Shown here piece after piece: positions 12,282 through 23,164 of a stretch of DNA of 64,000 bases. Made by a program: the position numbers and the translations under genes. Within the stretch, counting starts at the first letter, position 1. Each line of letters starts with the position of its first letter. The stretch lies in contig JAODUO010000951.1 in assembly GCA_025642075.2 (NCBI GenBank), positions 187,501-251,500 of the forward strand, given 5' to 3'. Under the pieces are notes generated by a model that saw only the letters and a list, made by a program, of their open reading frames with translations, did not search any database and was not told the DNA's origin. This stretch comes from Ridgeia piscesae (Eukaryota; Annelida; Polychaeta; Sabellida; Siboglinidae).

Positions 12282-12898
12282 ATGCTGAGAAGAGGTTGGT
12301 CGTACGCGGAAGCCACCAGGGGCCCCGTCCCCGCACGGCTTGATATAACTGGGGGTTGACACCTATCCCGGCTTATGGGGAAGCGTTTCCTCCCCCATTG
12401 ATGATGTCGATATTTCAATCGTAACATCTAAAGATATTTACAAATTAATTGTTTCGTTTAAAAATTTTCTTAAAGTACTAACAGTGATTGGATTTATTTC
12501 TGGAAGGTACGATATAAATCTTATAAAAATAATACATCGTTCCATACCTCCTGACAGCACACGTAGACGACAACGACGACAACAACGACGACGACGAGAA
12601 TGACAAAACGGACTGTGATAGACATGTTAAAAATTCAACGTTCGTTGTCATGCGCAAAACTAATTTCATGTGTCTGAAAACGAAAACGAATTTTTTTTGG
12701 ATATCATTAATTATCTGGCTCCCGGTTTTAATTACGACAAATTTCTAAAAGCATACGGTTGCACTCTAACAAAAGGTTTCCTTCCCTACGAGTGGGTGAC
12801 TTCGTTAAGTAAACTCGACTGTGAATCTCTTCCGCCTAAGGAAGCTTTTCACAGCGAGTTGAAAAAACGAAGATATTTCCGATCAATATCACGCTTAT
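12282..12898 (+). pseudogene. Polinton DNA polymerase B, N-terminal part (broken)
   Basis: Fragments in more than one frame. Around 12,478-12,520 the frame reads IGFISGRYDINLIK, a segment typical of the exonuclease region of protein-primed B polymerases. From 12,690 to 12,880 it reads NYLAPGFNYDKFLKAYGC and then KGFLPYEW and SLPPKEAF, also typical of these enzymes. There are stops and frame changes between the pieces. The gene is cut at about 12,898 by a LINE and resumes at about 16,790 in the same orientation. It would have copied the element by protein-primed replication. Not functional as it stands. Confidence 0.75.
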
Positions 12899-13301
12899 TT
12901 AACAAGATTTAACAAGATTGCCACCTAGAGATTCAACTCTAGATGGCAGGTGGACTAGGAAGCCATTTGGCTTATCGAGAGTCCAACCTATCTATCTAAG
13001 TATACCCCGCCCGTCTTAGGTATATGTCGCTTTTATTTTTAAATATATTAACACTACTAGCACCTACACAAGCAGCTGATAATCTGTTCCATTCGTTTAC
13101 TGTTCTTTGTGAAAATTAAAATTTTCTAATATCCAGTCTACACTGCTTCTTTGCTAATGTAACTCCATGTCGTCTAGTCCTTCTCTCTTCCTTGACTGTG
13201 AAAAAAATATTTCTGTCAATATTTTCATACCCATTCAATATTTTAAACACCTCAATCTGATCTCCTCTCAATCTTCTGGTTTCTAGTGTTGTTAAACCAC
13301 A

Positions 13302-14623
13302 TTATTTTAGACGCATTTCATAACTAATATTCCTGAGTTTTTGTATCATTTTGGTTGCTCTCCTTTGTACTCTTTCTAGCATATCAATATCCTTATTGCG
13401 ATATGGCCTCCATGCTTGTATACAATATTCTAAGTGAGGCCTAACTATTGTTTTATACAGCGGTATTATTAGTTCTTTTTCTTTGTACACTATATTTCGC
13501 CTAATTAATCCAAGAATTTGGTTTCCCTTCGCTGCTGCAATTCCACACTGTTCTGATACCTTCATGTCAGCACTAATAGTTAACCCTAAGTCCTTTTCCT
13601 TTACGGTAGTATTTAGTACAGTACCACCCATTGTATATTGTGCATCTTCATTCCCATGTCCTGTGTGGAGGCACTTACACTTTCCAAAATTAAACATCAC
13701 TTGCCACTTCTCAGACCATTCTATCAACATATTAAGATCATCTTGTAAATGCTGTCTATCTGCATCACTGTTAATTTTCCTAAACACTTTTGTGTCGTCC
13801 GCAAACCTAAAAACCTTGCTTGTTATGTCATCATCCAAATCATTGATATATATTAAGAATAACATAGGTCCCAGTACTGATCCCTGCGGTACTCCACTCA
13901 AAACCGATTTCCAGTTTGAAACCTCCCCATCAACTACTACTCTTTGTCTTCTATCAATAAGCCATTTTTCTATCCAGTTGATCATACCATTTCCTATGCC
14001 ATGGGCCTTTAGTTTAAGTAGTAGTCTTTGGTGTGGCACTTTGTCAAAGGCTTTTTAAAAATCCAAATAGATTATATCTACTGGTGATCCCTCATCTACC
14101 CACTTTGTGACATCTTCCAAAAAACATAACATATTTGTTCAGCATGACCTCGCTTAAAAACCCATGTTGAGATGGGTTTATCAATTTATTTTTAACAAGA
14201 AAATCAACCAGGTGATCTTTAATTAGTCTTTCTAATAGTTTGCAAATCACCGATGTTAAACTCACTGGTGTATAGTTCTCTGACTTGTTTCTCGAACCTT
14301 TTTTAAATAATGGTATAATGTTTGCTTCTTTCCATTCTAAAGGAACTATTCCCTCCTCTAATGACAAATTGAACACTGTTCCAAGCGGTATGCTGATTTG
14401 TTTTTACAATTTCCAATAGTAATTTGGGAGGAATCCCATCCACTCCAGGGGATTTAGAATCCTTCATATCTCTTATTTTCATAGCTACCATTGTTGGGGT
14501 TACAATTAGTTGTCCTAAATAGTCAAACTCTCTCCCTTCGAACTTAGTCTCAAGTACTGGTAATATATTAATATCTTCCCTGGTAAACACCGAACTAAAG
14601 TACTCATTTAGGTTTTCTGCCAT
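13302..14623 (-). pseudogene. LINE reverse transcriptase (CR1-like), frameshifted
   Basis: Motifs in order on the - strand: SPGVDGIPPKLL, PLEWKEANIIPLFKKGSRN, SLTSVICKLLERLIKD, SQHGF, then after a frame change VPQGSVLGPMLFLIYINDL, RFADDTKVF (the catalytic F-A-D-D), and the thumb region ending ERVQRRATKMIQ. Frame changes near 14,340 and 14,060 and an altered stretch near 14,130 make it non-functional. It is the RT of the LINE that interrupts the Polinton polymerase. Confidence 0.85.
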
Positions 14624-14661
14624 TAAGAATCCCTCTGTTATTATGTTTCCATCACTACCTT

Positions 14662-15690
14662 CTAGAGGACCGACGTTATCCTAAACTTTCTGTTTACTTC
14701 GAACATACGCATAAAACTCTTGCTGTCATGTTTTATATTAAAAGCTATTTTTTGTTCGTAGCTTCTCTTTGAATTTCTAATTTCAGCTGTAGCTTGACTA
14801 AGTGCTTCTTTATTAATGCTATAGTCTTCTTCACTTCCAGTATGTCTATACCTCTTCCACATCATTTGCTTGGACTTGATTTTTCTAATGGCTTCCTTCG
14901 ATAAGTGTTTCTTCTTTGACCGTTTCCTCTGTTTTTTCAACGGAACAAATTTGTCAACGACGCAGTCAAGTTCACTCTTTAAAATATTCCAGCATTCTGT
15001 TGCTGTCTTATTCTTCAGTGTTTTATTCCAGTCTATCTTTGCTAAATATTCCCTCATGTCCTTATATCTTCCTTTGTGAAATGTTTTCCTGGTCCTTATT
15101 TTTCTATTCCGTTCTCCCTTTACTTTGATGATAAAATGTATCTGGTTGTGATCACTACACCCCAGTGGCTCACATATCTTGACATTATCAACAAATTCCT
15201 TTTGTGAGCTCAATACTATGTCTAACACATTCTCGCCCCTGGTTGCTTCTAACACATGTTGAGAAAGGAAACTATCTTGAACTAAATTTAAAAACTCTTG
15301 ATCCTCTCTCCCGGTACTCTGTAGAGATGTCCACTGTATATGCCCATGGTTAAAATCCCCCATAATAATACAGTCCCGTTTACTCACTTCTTTGATAGCG
15401 TTATGTATTTTTTCATTCTCTTCTATGCTTATGTTTGGACTCCGATACACTAACCCAACAGTTAATGTTGAGTTTCCTGTAACTATGTTACACCAGACAT
15501 CTTCTTCACATTCTGCTTCTTTTTCTAGTTTTATTTCATAAGCCTGGATGGATTCTTTAATATATATAAAATAACTCCGCCTCCCCTTCTTCCTAATCTA
15601 TCTTTCCTAAACATTACATATCCTGTCATTCCTAATTCGGCTTCTGATATATTGGGGGTGGCCCAAGATTCAGTTATACCTATTATGTGA
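14662..15690 (-). pseudogene. LINE AP endonuclease domain (CR1-like)
   Basis: The long frame 14,662-15,450 contains CIIMGDFNHGHIQW (endonuclease D-x-N), VLDIVLSS and GCSDHNQI (the S-D-H catalytic motif), then a Lys-rich linker leading to the RT. Upstream, to about 15,690, pieces in other frames show an ESWA-type and a GGGVILY-type segment, so the N-terminus is frameshifted. Confidence 0.8.
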
Positions 15691-15799
15691 GGGTCAATAT
15701 CTTCTACCATATTGTTTAGTTCATTTCTTTTGTTTACTATGCTCCTTCCATTTAAACAAACACATTTATAACCAAATTCCGTAGGGCTTTCCAGGCTTC

Positions 15800-16785
15800 A
15801 TCGTCCTTGTTATTGACTTCCGTTTGGTCACATCTACTCTCACTTCCTTTCTTCCATTCGTCTTTCCTCCTGCGCATCTACTTTTCTCATTCCTGTCCCC
15901 TTGTCCCTCCCTCCTTCTCCACTGTCACTTTCTCCCCTGTCACCTTCCTGCATGTCATGTTTCCTGTTGTTCTTTCTCCATTTGTTTTCCTTGCAATCAC
16001 CCTCCCATCACTCTCCATCCCCTTCACAATATCCGTTAGCCTAGCTAATTCTGCTGTCAGACAGTCCACTTTCCAACACCCTAAACATTGGAACGTAACC
16101 CCTTCCTCCGTTGTCTATGACCAAGTTTTTCCGCACCACGATACGGCAAAATCCACCAAGCTGTGGCAGTGGTTAAACACCAAGTGCCTCCTTGCCTTCA
16201 CTTGCCGCTTGCAAGGTGCCATGTTACGATTTGTCAAAATCAACTCTTAGTTTATACCAACTTAGTCTTTAGAAAGACTGTTTGTTTATTGTGTACAGCA
16301 ACTGCAGCACACTTTATGTTATAAACAACTTACTACCTATGCTACCTTGAACAATATGTTTAGTCTGTACTGGTACCGTTCCCCTACGGAAACGTTGGAC
16401 ACTATCTATATAAACAAACAAGGGTTTCCTACTAAAACACTTGTTTATGTTTAATAACAATGATACTTATTCACAGTATTATCTTACATATGTAGTTGTT
16501 ATGCTTATTGCTTTATCTCTTATAAACTATATCAAATAAAGATATTTGCTCAATCTTGTTTACAATTTGTCGAAGCCCAGATTACCCTATTATCACCCAC
16601 TAATATGTTCAAAAATACTGTTAACTAACAAACTTTTACCAAAACTACTACTCAATATATGTCCAGTACAGCTTTATGAATAACCTTAACACAAGAATAA
16701 TACTTATCAATCAATATTTCCGCTTGTTTTCCCAATTTTATACACCCACAATTTCAAACCTCTACATCCGCCAATTTTCCCGCCG
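15800..16785 (-). other. LINE ORF1-like and 5' region
   Basis: On the - strand a frame from 16,069 to 15,887 (LTAELARLTDIVKGM...) followed by Lys/Glu-rich sequence resembles the coiled, charged ORF1 product of CR1-type LINEs. From 16,250 to 16,785 nothing is recognisable; it is probably 5' UTR. Confidence 0.4.
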
Positions 16786-16789
16786 ACGA

Positions 16790-18775
16790 AGTTATTGCGG
16801 ACAAATTTGGCGCGATCACGACATGAAAACGTTTCGTGATTTTCTGATTTGGGGAGCCATTGATAAACATATTCCAGTTTTACAAATTGCGCCACATGGA
16901 TATGTTTAAAGACGGGATTAGTGTACCGGGATTAACCATGACATTTTTGTTCGACATTTTACCGCGCGACATATGTTTTACTCTGTTTAACCAACAGCAC
17001 TCCCCCATTTACACGATCTAATTAGAAACGGAATAATCGGAGGCCCTTCTTTAATATTTCATCGTCATCACGAAGTCAACGTAACCCGCATTAGACATTC
17101 CTTACCCTGCCGTTCAATAGTGGGTTATGACGTAAATGCTCTATATCTTTGGTCTGTCTCTCAACTCATGCCCATCGGATGCTATACCCATCGCACCGCT
17201 GAATCCAACTTTAAACTAAAAAAATCCCGTAAATATTGAAAATAAATCGTTAGAATGGCTAGAGTGGCTTTCTCATAGTCAAAATATTTTTATTAAACCC
17301 CAATTTAACGGAAAAGAACAGAGGATCGGCCATCGTCATTTTCACGTTGACGGATGGTGTGCAGAGACGAAAACTATTATCAATTTCACGGGTGTTTTTT
17401 TCACGGTTGCCCGTCAAGAGGAGCACACCAATACCGTCAACGGGAAGTCGATGTCGGATCTACTGTCAGCGACCAAAAACAATACAGAATATCTAAAACA
17501 TTACGGGATGGTTGTAGAAATGAGGGAATGTGAATGGAAAAAGATGCGGACAAGTCCAGATATAAAACACTTTTTAGATTCAAAATTTCGAAACCGTAAT
17601 CTGAAATGGGAAATGACAAAGCAACAAGTTTTGGAAACTATTTTTGAAGGGAATTTATTTGGGATAGTAGAGTGTGATAGTTCAGTTCCGGAGCACTTAT
17701 GGACTTATTTCGCGGAAATGCAACCTATTTTAAAAAACGCAAACATTTCCAGAGATGACATTGGAGAGTTTATGTAATCGTATGCTATAAAACTCGACAT
17801 TTTAAACCAGCCTCGCCGTGTATGTATTAGCAATGCCGCTTTTACAATGGTATCTGAAACACGGACTGGTCGTGTCTCACATTTACAAATTATCCAGTAC
17901 GAACCCAGTCCGTGTTTCGCGTCTTTTGCTGACACCGTCTAGGATGTACGTTGCGAAGTTGACATACATCCAGACGAAGCTATTATTGCCGATTCTATGA
18001 AAATAATTGGAAATAGTGCATATGGAAAATGTGCAACAGATATATCTAGACATAAACATTTTTTTGCGATGCTAAAACCGCGAGTCGTGGAGTAAACTCT
18101 CACCGCTTTCGCCAGCTAGATCCAATTACTGAATCCGTGTACCAGCTAACACTAAAAAAAATCAATTTAAGTTCGATCTCCCTCTTCAAATTGCGTTTAT
18201 GGCTTACCAATGCTTCAGTTTTATTACGACTTTTTAGATTATTACATTGAGCGCCCTCTTTTTCAATATTGTGAAATGGACACGGATTAAGCATACTTGG
18301 CTCTAGCTCGCTCATCCTTGGCTGAGTGTAGAGCCCATTATTACAAACACCGGGCGGAGTGGTTTCCAGGTGTATGTTGTGACGCGCACGCTCCCGAATA
18401 CGTCGCCTGCCGGTTAGCCGGCAAGGAATGGGCGATCGTCCATCCTTGTTGCCTGGAGCGTGTGCGTCACGACAAACGACACCGGGACTGTTTAAAACGT
18501 TTGGGAGGGTGAAGGTTTTATCGGGTTGTGCTCGAAGACTTATTATTGTTTCGGGGACAAAGATAAATTCAGCACTAAGGGGTTGAATAAAAGACAAAAC
18601 AAAATTGACAATGTTCTATGGACCGGAAAAAACGGGGTGGGAACAAATCGGGGGTTTCGAACGACACACGGGTCAATTTTTACATATATTCAGGAACATT
18701 CCGCACTGACGTATTTTTACGGGGAAAAAAGAGTACAACCAGACGGAGTCTCTACCTCCTCGTGTATTATTTAAA
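16790..18775 (+). pseudogene. Polinton DNA polymerase B, C-terminal part (broken)
   Basis: Continues the gene cut at 12,898. It reads CGQIWRDHDMKTFRDF, then after a frameshift near 16,890 DMFKDGISVPGLTM. Motif A-type sequence GYDVNALYLW is at about 17,122, the long open stretch 17,451-17,777 covers LKWEMTKQQVLE and SRDDIGEFM, motif B-type IIGNSAYGK is at about 18,005, and motif C-type MDTD at 18,276-18,287 is followed at once by TAA (18,288-18,290). Cys/His-rich C-terminal sequence (18,330-18,510) and TKGLNKRQN (18,565) follow. At least four frame changes and several stops. Family: protein-primed B polymerases of Polintons and adintoviruses. Confidence 0.85.
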
Positions 18776-19205
18776 GTAAACATTGGCCACAATCCAAACA
18801 ACAAGTTACCGTTATTGTTCTTGTAGTCATACATTTATATGTATACATATATCTGTACTTTGCATAACATAATACACATACGCACGTAATGTCATATACA
18901 CACACGAGGTGAAGTGTTTATTTGTTTGTTTACAGACCGACCACTGACTCCTAATATATTATATATTATGTATGTATGCATGATGTAATTTACAACAACA
19001 ACAAAGTATTACTTCATTTCGTGTATGTAACATGTCATGAATTTTTTGTAATTGATGAAATTGCACATAATATTACAAAATACGAAATACTGTGACTATT
19101 CAAAACACGAAATGATGCTTGCCACTTTGTCTTGGGTGCCTGACAAGAATTGTGTACATAGTTAAGGTTTACAAGAATGTTTATTACATCACTTCCTCTT
19201 GTGTG
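18776..19205. other. Polinton interior between convergent genes
   Basis: Non-coding and AT-rich; the polymerase (+) and the small membrane protein gene (-) end on either side of it. Confidence 0.5.
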
Positions 19206-19474
19206 TCAGACGACATGCTGTTTCAACGTCTGGTTGGGCAACATGTACCCTAGACAACTGCTCAACAAAGCCGTCCACAGATTAGAGTTACCGTCGGTTT
19301 TAGTCAGGTTGTAAATACTGACCACTGTCACAGCGTACAGCACGACGACTTGACAAAAGAAGACGATTTCCGCTTTGGGACACGAACTTCCAAACAACAC
19401 CCAACGTTGCTGGTACTTCCGGTGTCTTCGACGGTGTTTTCGAGAGGAACCACCACCTCTGTCGTAACGTCCAT
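19206..19474 (-). pseudogene. Small Polinton membrane protein, frameshifted
   Basis: ATG at 19,474 (MDVTTEVVVPLENTVED) opens a short frame. The continuation lies in another frame from about 19,385 and has one hydrophobic helix (IVFFCQVVVLYAVTVVSIYNL), then LWTALLSSCLGYMLPN and a stop at 19,206. TATAAAG on the - strand at 19,509-19,515 lies 35-40 bases upstream of the ATG. Small one-helix proteins with this pattern accompany Polinton genes; the function is unknown. Confidence 0.5.
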
Positions 19475-19530
19475 AGCAAGAATGGGCGTACGAGCGACGT
19501 CCGTCACCCTTTATACGCGACCAGTGACGA

Positions 19531-20318
19531 CTAGTCCACCCAGCTGGTACACGACTCGAAATAGCCTAACAATTTGGCTAGGACCTGTGTCTTTCTCCCA
19601 TGCTTGCGCAGCTGCAACACTTTCTCGATACGAAACACTTTGTCTTTGGTTACTACCACTTTCTGGAGTTGTTGTTCGTAAAACGTACCCTCTATCCGCG
19701 AGCCTTGGTCGTTGATCAAATGATAAACCGGTGGATCCGTGAGATGCACTGACTTAACAGTAACTATCTCGTCACTCCAGTTGGGTAAGTAACCTTTCTT
19801 GAATTGCCTCTTGACTTTACTGATGCGAACGCGATCGTAGACTTTTAAACCAGGTTCGATTGTGCTGGCTCTTTCGTTTCCATACAATCGCTGCCACATC
19901 TTCTTGGTTGACGACGTTCACTCCCACTGGTGACATACCGATACTTCGGTGATAACTGGCGTTGTACGAATCCACGAGATTTTGTACCACGTCTAGGTAC
20001 CTCAACGTCTGATATTTCGAGAAATATCTCCACATACGGGTCTTGAGAGTTCGACTAAACCGTTCACCGATGCAAGATTTGGTCTCTTCATTGTGTGTAG
20101 TGAAATGATGGATGCCTTTTTCTTTCAAAAAATCTTGTAATTGCCTATTCAGAAACTCTTTTCCTTTGTCCGTCTGCATTTTCTGGCTTTTTGGTACACT
20201 AAGTATGATTTCGTTTTCCACACCAGGTTCTGCTCTCGTTTCTTTGGCTTCTTCGTCTTCTTTTATGGGTGCTTTATCAATAGTTACACGCACGGGTTGT
20301 TGACTAGCCTTGTTAGAA
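19531..20318 (-). pseudogene. Polinton integrase (retroviral type), C-terminal two thirds
   Basis: Shows MQTDKGKEFLN (second catalytic Asp region), IGERFSRTLKTRMWRYF, SYNASYHRSIGMSP, and a C-terminal DNA-binding segment (VYDRVRISKVKRQFKKGYLP). A frame change near 19,890 joins the catalytic core to the C-terminal domain. The N-terminal zinc region and the first Asp are missing, and the sequence runs into a LINE at about 20,320. The enzyme would insert the element into host DNA, making the 6-bp duplication seen at the ends. Confidence 0.85.
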
Positions 20319-20324
20319 AAGAGA

Positions 20325-21345
20325 TTACAACTTTCACTTTCACTTTACTTTATTGTCCTTAAAAAGGATATGCATATTACAACTCATGATCACATCTAAA
20401 ATATATGGGATGGTCTCAACAAAATGCAAATGAATTTCCAGAGTATCCACTACAAGAACAATTCAACCGGGTGACATCAATATGACTCATTTAGCATTCA
20501 ACATTCTAATGGCCACCGGCACAAAACTCCTGCTATAGCGAGATGTTTTACATTTTATACAATGGTATCTCCTTTGAGACGGAAGTACATGGAAGAACGT
20601 AGAGAGCGGGTGATCAGACTCAGTAGCGACAGCACGAGCTTTCTTCAAAATTGCATGGTCGATTATTTCGGAGAGCTTTGGTCTTGGCAGAAACATGTGA
20701 GATTTTCAGAAGCCTGTTACGGTTTTTCACAGAAAGAGCAGGGTAGTAACAAATGCTGCAATAGGTTAAGAGAGGCTCAATTATGCTACGGTAAAGGCGT
20801 AGAAGAAGTAGTGGATCAACATAGAAAGCTCGTAACTTTCGAAGAACGTGCAGTCGCTGCTGAGACTTCTTTTGCACGGCTGTAACATGCTCTGTAAATG
20901 ACAATTTTTCATCTAATATAACACCGAGGTATTTGAATGAATCAACCTGTTTCACAGGTTCACCGTTGATGACAATAGGACTAATGACAGTTCTATTACG
21001 ACGGAAGTCGATGCACATTTCTTTCGTTTTGGAAACATTCAGATGCAGAAAATTGTTACTGCACCAACTAGAGAAACGTACCACTGAAGAAAGATATGAC
21101 TGGTATGAGGCAAAATCTTTCAAAAGAGCGAGCATGGCTGTATCATCAGAAAACCTCACAAATTGGGTAGATGAATCAACACTACGACAGTCATTTGTAT
21201 ACAAGGTGTACAAAAATGGACTCAGAACACAACCCTGAGGCGCACCTGTGTTGCTAACAAGCACTGGTGACTTTATGTCACCCACTCGAACACACTGCAG
21301 GCGATTACTTAAGAAATTGAAAACCCAGTGAGAATATAACGCATT
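20325..21345 (-). mobile_element. 5'-truncated LINE inside the Polinton
   Basis: The frame 20,620-21,285 shows GAPQGCVLSPFLYTLYTND, RFSDDTAML (catalytic F-x-D-D), FKYLGVILDEKLSF and IEPLLTYC, the RT palm and thumb of a non-LTR element of Rex/CR1 type. The 3' end on the - strand is GGACAATAAAGTAAAGTGAA with a short simple tail. It lies between the integrase and the next Polinton gene remnant. Confidence 0.8.
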
Positions 21346-21530
21346 AACACCTGGTTATACAAAACGACTTTCTCCCTATCGTTTAAGTCACTGCGGTCCA
21401 GAATGAATCTCATTTCGTCGTCGAGACGTCGAATAATATTTCCAATAGCATTGGTGGAAAGTGAATGCGATGGAATGGACTCCAACACACGGGGATCGAC
21501 CAGCGCCATTTTCTTTGCATATTCCATAGC
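21346..21530 (-). pseudogene. Polinton gene remnant X1 (unknown function)
   Basis: The frame begins near 21,527 (MEYAKKMALVDPRVLE) and runs to YNQVLMRYI, where the LINE breaks it. It is charged with no membrane helix. It lies between integrase and ATPase, like the accessory genes of Polintons, but I cannot assign a function. Confidence 0.45.
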
Positions 21531-21584
21531 GGAATCCTTACAACTGAAGCAAGCTAATAACCAATGGAGCAAGAAGTGACTTGG

Positions 21585-21890
21585 CTAACGGTGCAAACAG
21601 GGCCCCAACGAAGCCACCTTTCTGTAGAATACGTTTCCTCTCGTGTAAAGCATTCTTCCTTTTACCAAAACTCGCAGGTCCTTCTTGTACCAACCCAATC
21701 TTCCCTTCAGATTTTTCTTCAGTGGTACGTTCCCTTTTAAAACGTTGTGAGCACACTCGCACAAACGTCGGACCAGATTCCCATTTTCATTCTCGATGAT
21801 AGCCCTAGCTAATGCAGGGTCAGCCTTAGCAAGGTGACAAAGGCACAACGCGTTTCTCTTTTCAGTCAGGCCGACATATCGAATGATGGA
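21585..21890 (-). pseudogene. Polinton gene remnant X2 (unknown function)
   Basis: Reads GLTEKRNALCLCHLAKADP, ARAIIENENGNLVRRLCECA and a Lys-rich segment up to about 21,660, after which the frame is disturbed (VKGRMLYTRGNV). A basic protein of about 90 residues. No function can be claimed. Confidence 0.45.
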
Positions 21891-21964
21891 TGTGACTACG
21901 ACGTGTTTCTATTTATATTTTGGGAATGTAAGCGTACTGGTACGTTCCAGAGTCAGGTATGATA

Positions 21965-22531
21965 TTACTGCGCAGGCGCAAGTGTTCCGGTGTGGACTGT
22001 TTCAAGTCGACGAATAGGTAGCCGTGAGGTACGGACGTTGCGTCTATGAATGCCTCTTGCATGTATTTTACAAGATCCGGAAACATCTGTTTCGCTAAAT
22101 TGACTACTTGTGTGTTGTCTCGAGGATTCTTGAATTATGCTAATGGTGCGACTCTCTTTCCGGTTTGGAAATAATTTTTGCACCAAATATATAACCGACG
22201 TGTTGCAACGGTGACTCTTCTTCGTGAACAGTTTGGTCACCCTCTCGTCTGTTTCCGACATGAGATCGTCGATGACCATCAAAGTTTCTCTAATCTTAGA
22301 ATCGAAAGAAGATAAATTCGGAAGATCCTCGACGCATTCTAAGTTCGGATTTATGGTAGGGAGGGTGGAATACAATGGCTGCCATTCTTCGTAACACCAC
22401 GTGATCTTTTCGGGTGGTAAGTTTACCAATGTGAGCGAATGACCTAACAAAGACACAACAAAGGTTGTCGTACCACAACCTGTCGGTCCGGCAACGATAC
22501 TGGTAAACGGGTGAATTAACCTCGTGTCCAT
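21965..22531 (-). pseudogene. Polinton packaging ATPase with altered Walker A
   Basis: ATG at 22,531 (MDTRLIHPFTSIVAGPTGCG). The Walker A position reads GPTGCGTTT: the usual Lys is Thr. A Walker B-like VIDDLM follows at about residue 88, then KSHRCNTSVIYLVQKLFP. The last part (from about 22,130) leaves frame and shows Gln/Arg-rich out-of-frame sequence. Known: Polinton ATPases pack DNA into capsids. The Lys change and the frame break mean this copy is dead. Confidence 0.75.
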
Positions 22532-22535
22532 ACTT

Positions 22536-22612
22536 TAACCAATGGGACCAGGTTGGGTGTTACTTATACTTGTACTTATACTGAAAGAGAACACAATCAA
22601 CCAATAAGGTTT
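22536..22612 (-). promoter_or_regulatory. Putative promoter of the Polinton ATPase gene
   Basis: On the - strand: ATTGGTTGATTG, then AGTATAAGTACAAGTATAAG, a second ATTGG, then the ATG. The inverted CCAAT plus TATAAG arrangement is the same as at the polymerase gene. Confidence 0.45.
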
Positions 22613-22734
22613 GCAATTTGTTATAAAAACACTACACAACACATGTATTTACAGGTCATTCCCAAAGCAGCTACCTAACCTAACGTTAAACATTATGTCG
22701 CCGTCGCTTTGCACAACACATATATTTATTTTGT

Positions 22735-23090
22735 TTTATTTTGTTTTGTTTTTTCAGTTTTGTGCGTCTTGTTCTTCAGTTTTGTCGGTTTTTTCAGTTT
22801 TGACCGTTTTGTTCATTTTCTCCATGTTAAAAGATAGGACGTTTTTTTCTTCACTTTTGTCCGTTTTTGTTTTGTTTTTTCAGGTTTGTCCGTTTTGTTT
22901 GTTCCGTTTTTTCCGTTTTTGTTCAATTCATCCATTGTTAAAAGATAGGACGTTGTTTTGTTTTTCAGTTTTGTCCGTTTTTGTTTTGTTTTTCAGTTTT
23001 GTTCAAAAATATTCTTCAGTTTTGTCCGTTTTTTTTCAGTTTCGTTTTTTCTCTCCAGTTTTGACTGTTTTGTTTTGATTTGAACGTTTT
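22735..23090. repeat. T-rich minisatellite inside the Polinton
   Basis: Variants of CAGTTTTGTCCGTTTT repeated many times with tracts of T, plus a longer unit containing CCATGTTAAAAGATAGGACG (22,823) and its near copy at 22,932. Strong strand asymmetry (T over A). Confidence 0.85.
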
Positions 23091-23164
23091 GCGAACACAT
23101 GCGAACACACGCGAACTCATGCGACCACACGCGAACACACGCGAACACTTACGGACACATGCGA

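Larger units (their letters stand above)
12899..16785 (-). mobile_element. CR1-like LINE inserted in the Polinton polymerase gene
   Basis: Near full-length, - strand. The 3' end at about 12,899 has two copies of a decamer tail (TTAACAAGAT on +) and, just inside it, a hairpin CTAGAG/CTCTAG. The order 5' to 3' is an ORF1-like region, AP endonuclease, reverse transcriptase, and a short 3' UTR. Host polymerase sequence resumes next to 16,790. The same 3' end occurs again at 63,871-64,000. The 5' border is approximate and no target duplication was identified. Confidence 0.8.

Noticed and set aside
13483..14058. 191-codon + strand frame
   Set aside because: Antisense shadow of the LINE reverse transcriptase, whose motifs are on the - strand.
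15807..16250. 147-codon hydrophobic + strand frame
   Set aside because: Antisense to the LINE ORF1-like region; the low-complexity Ser/Leu/Pro content mirrors a charged - strand sequence.
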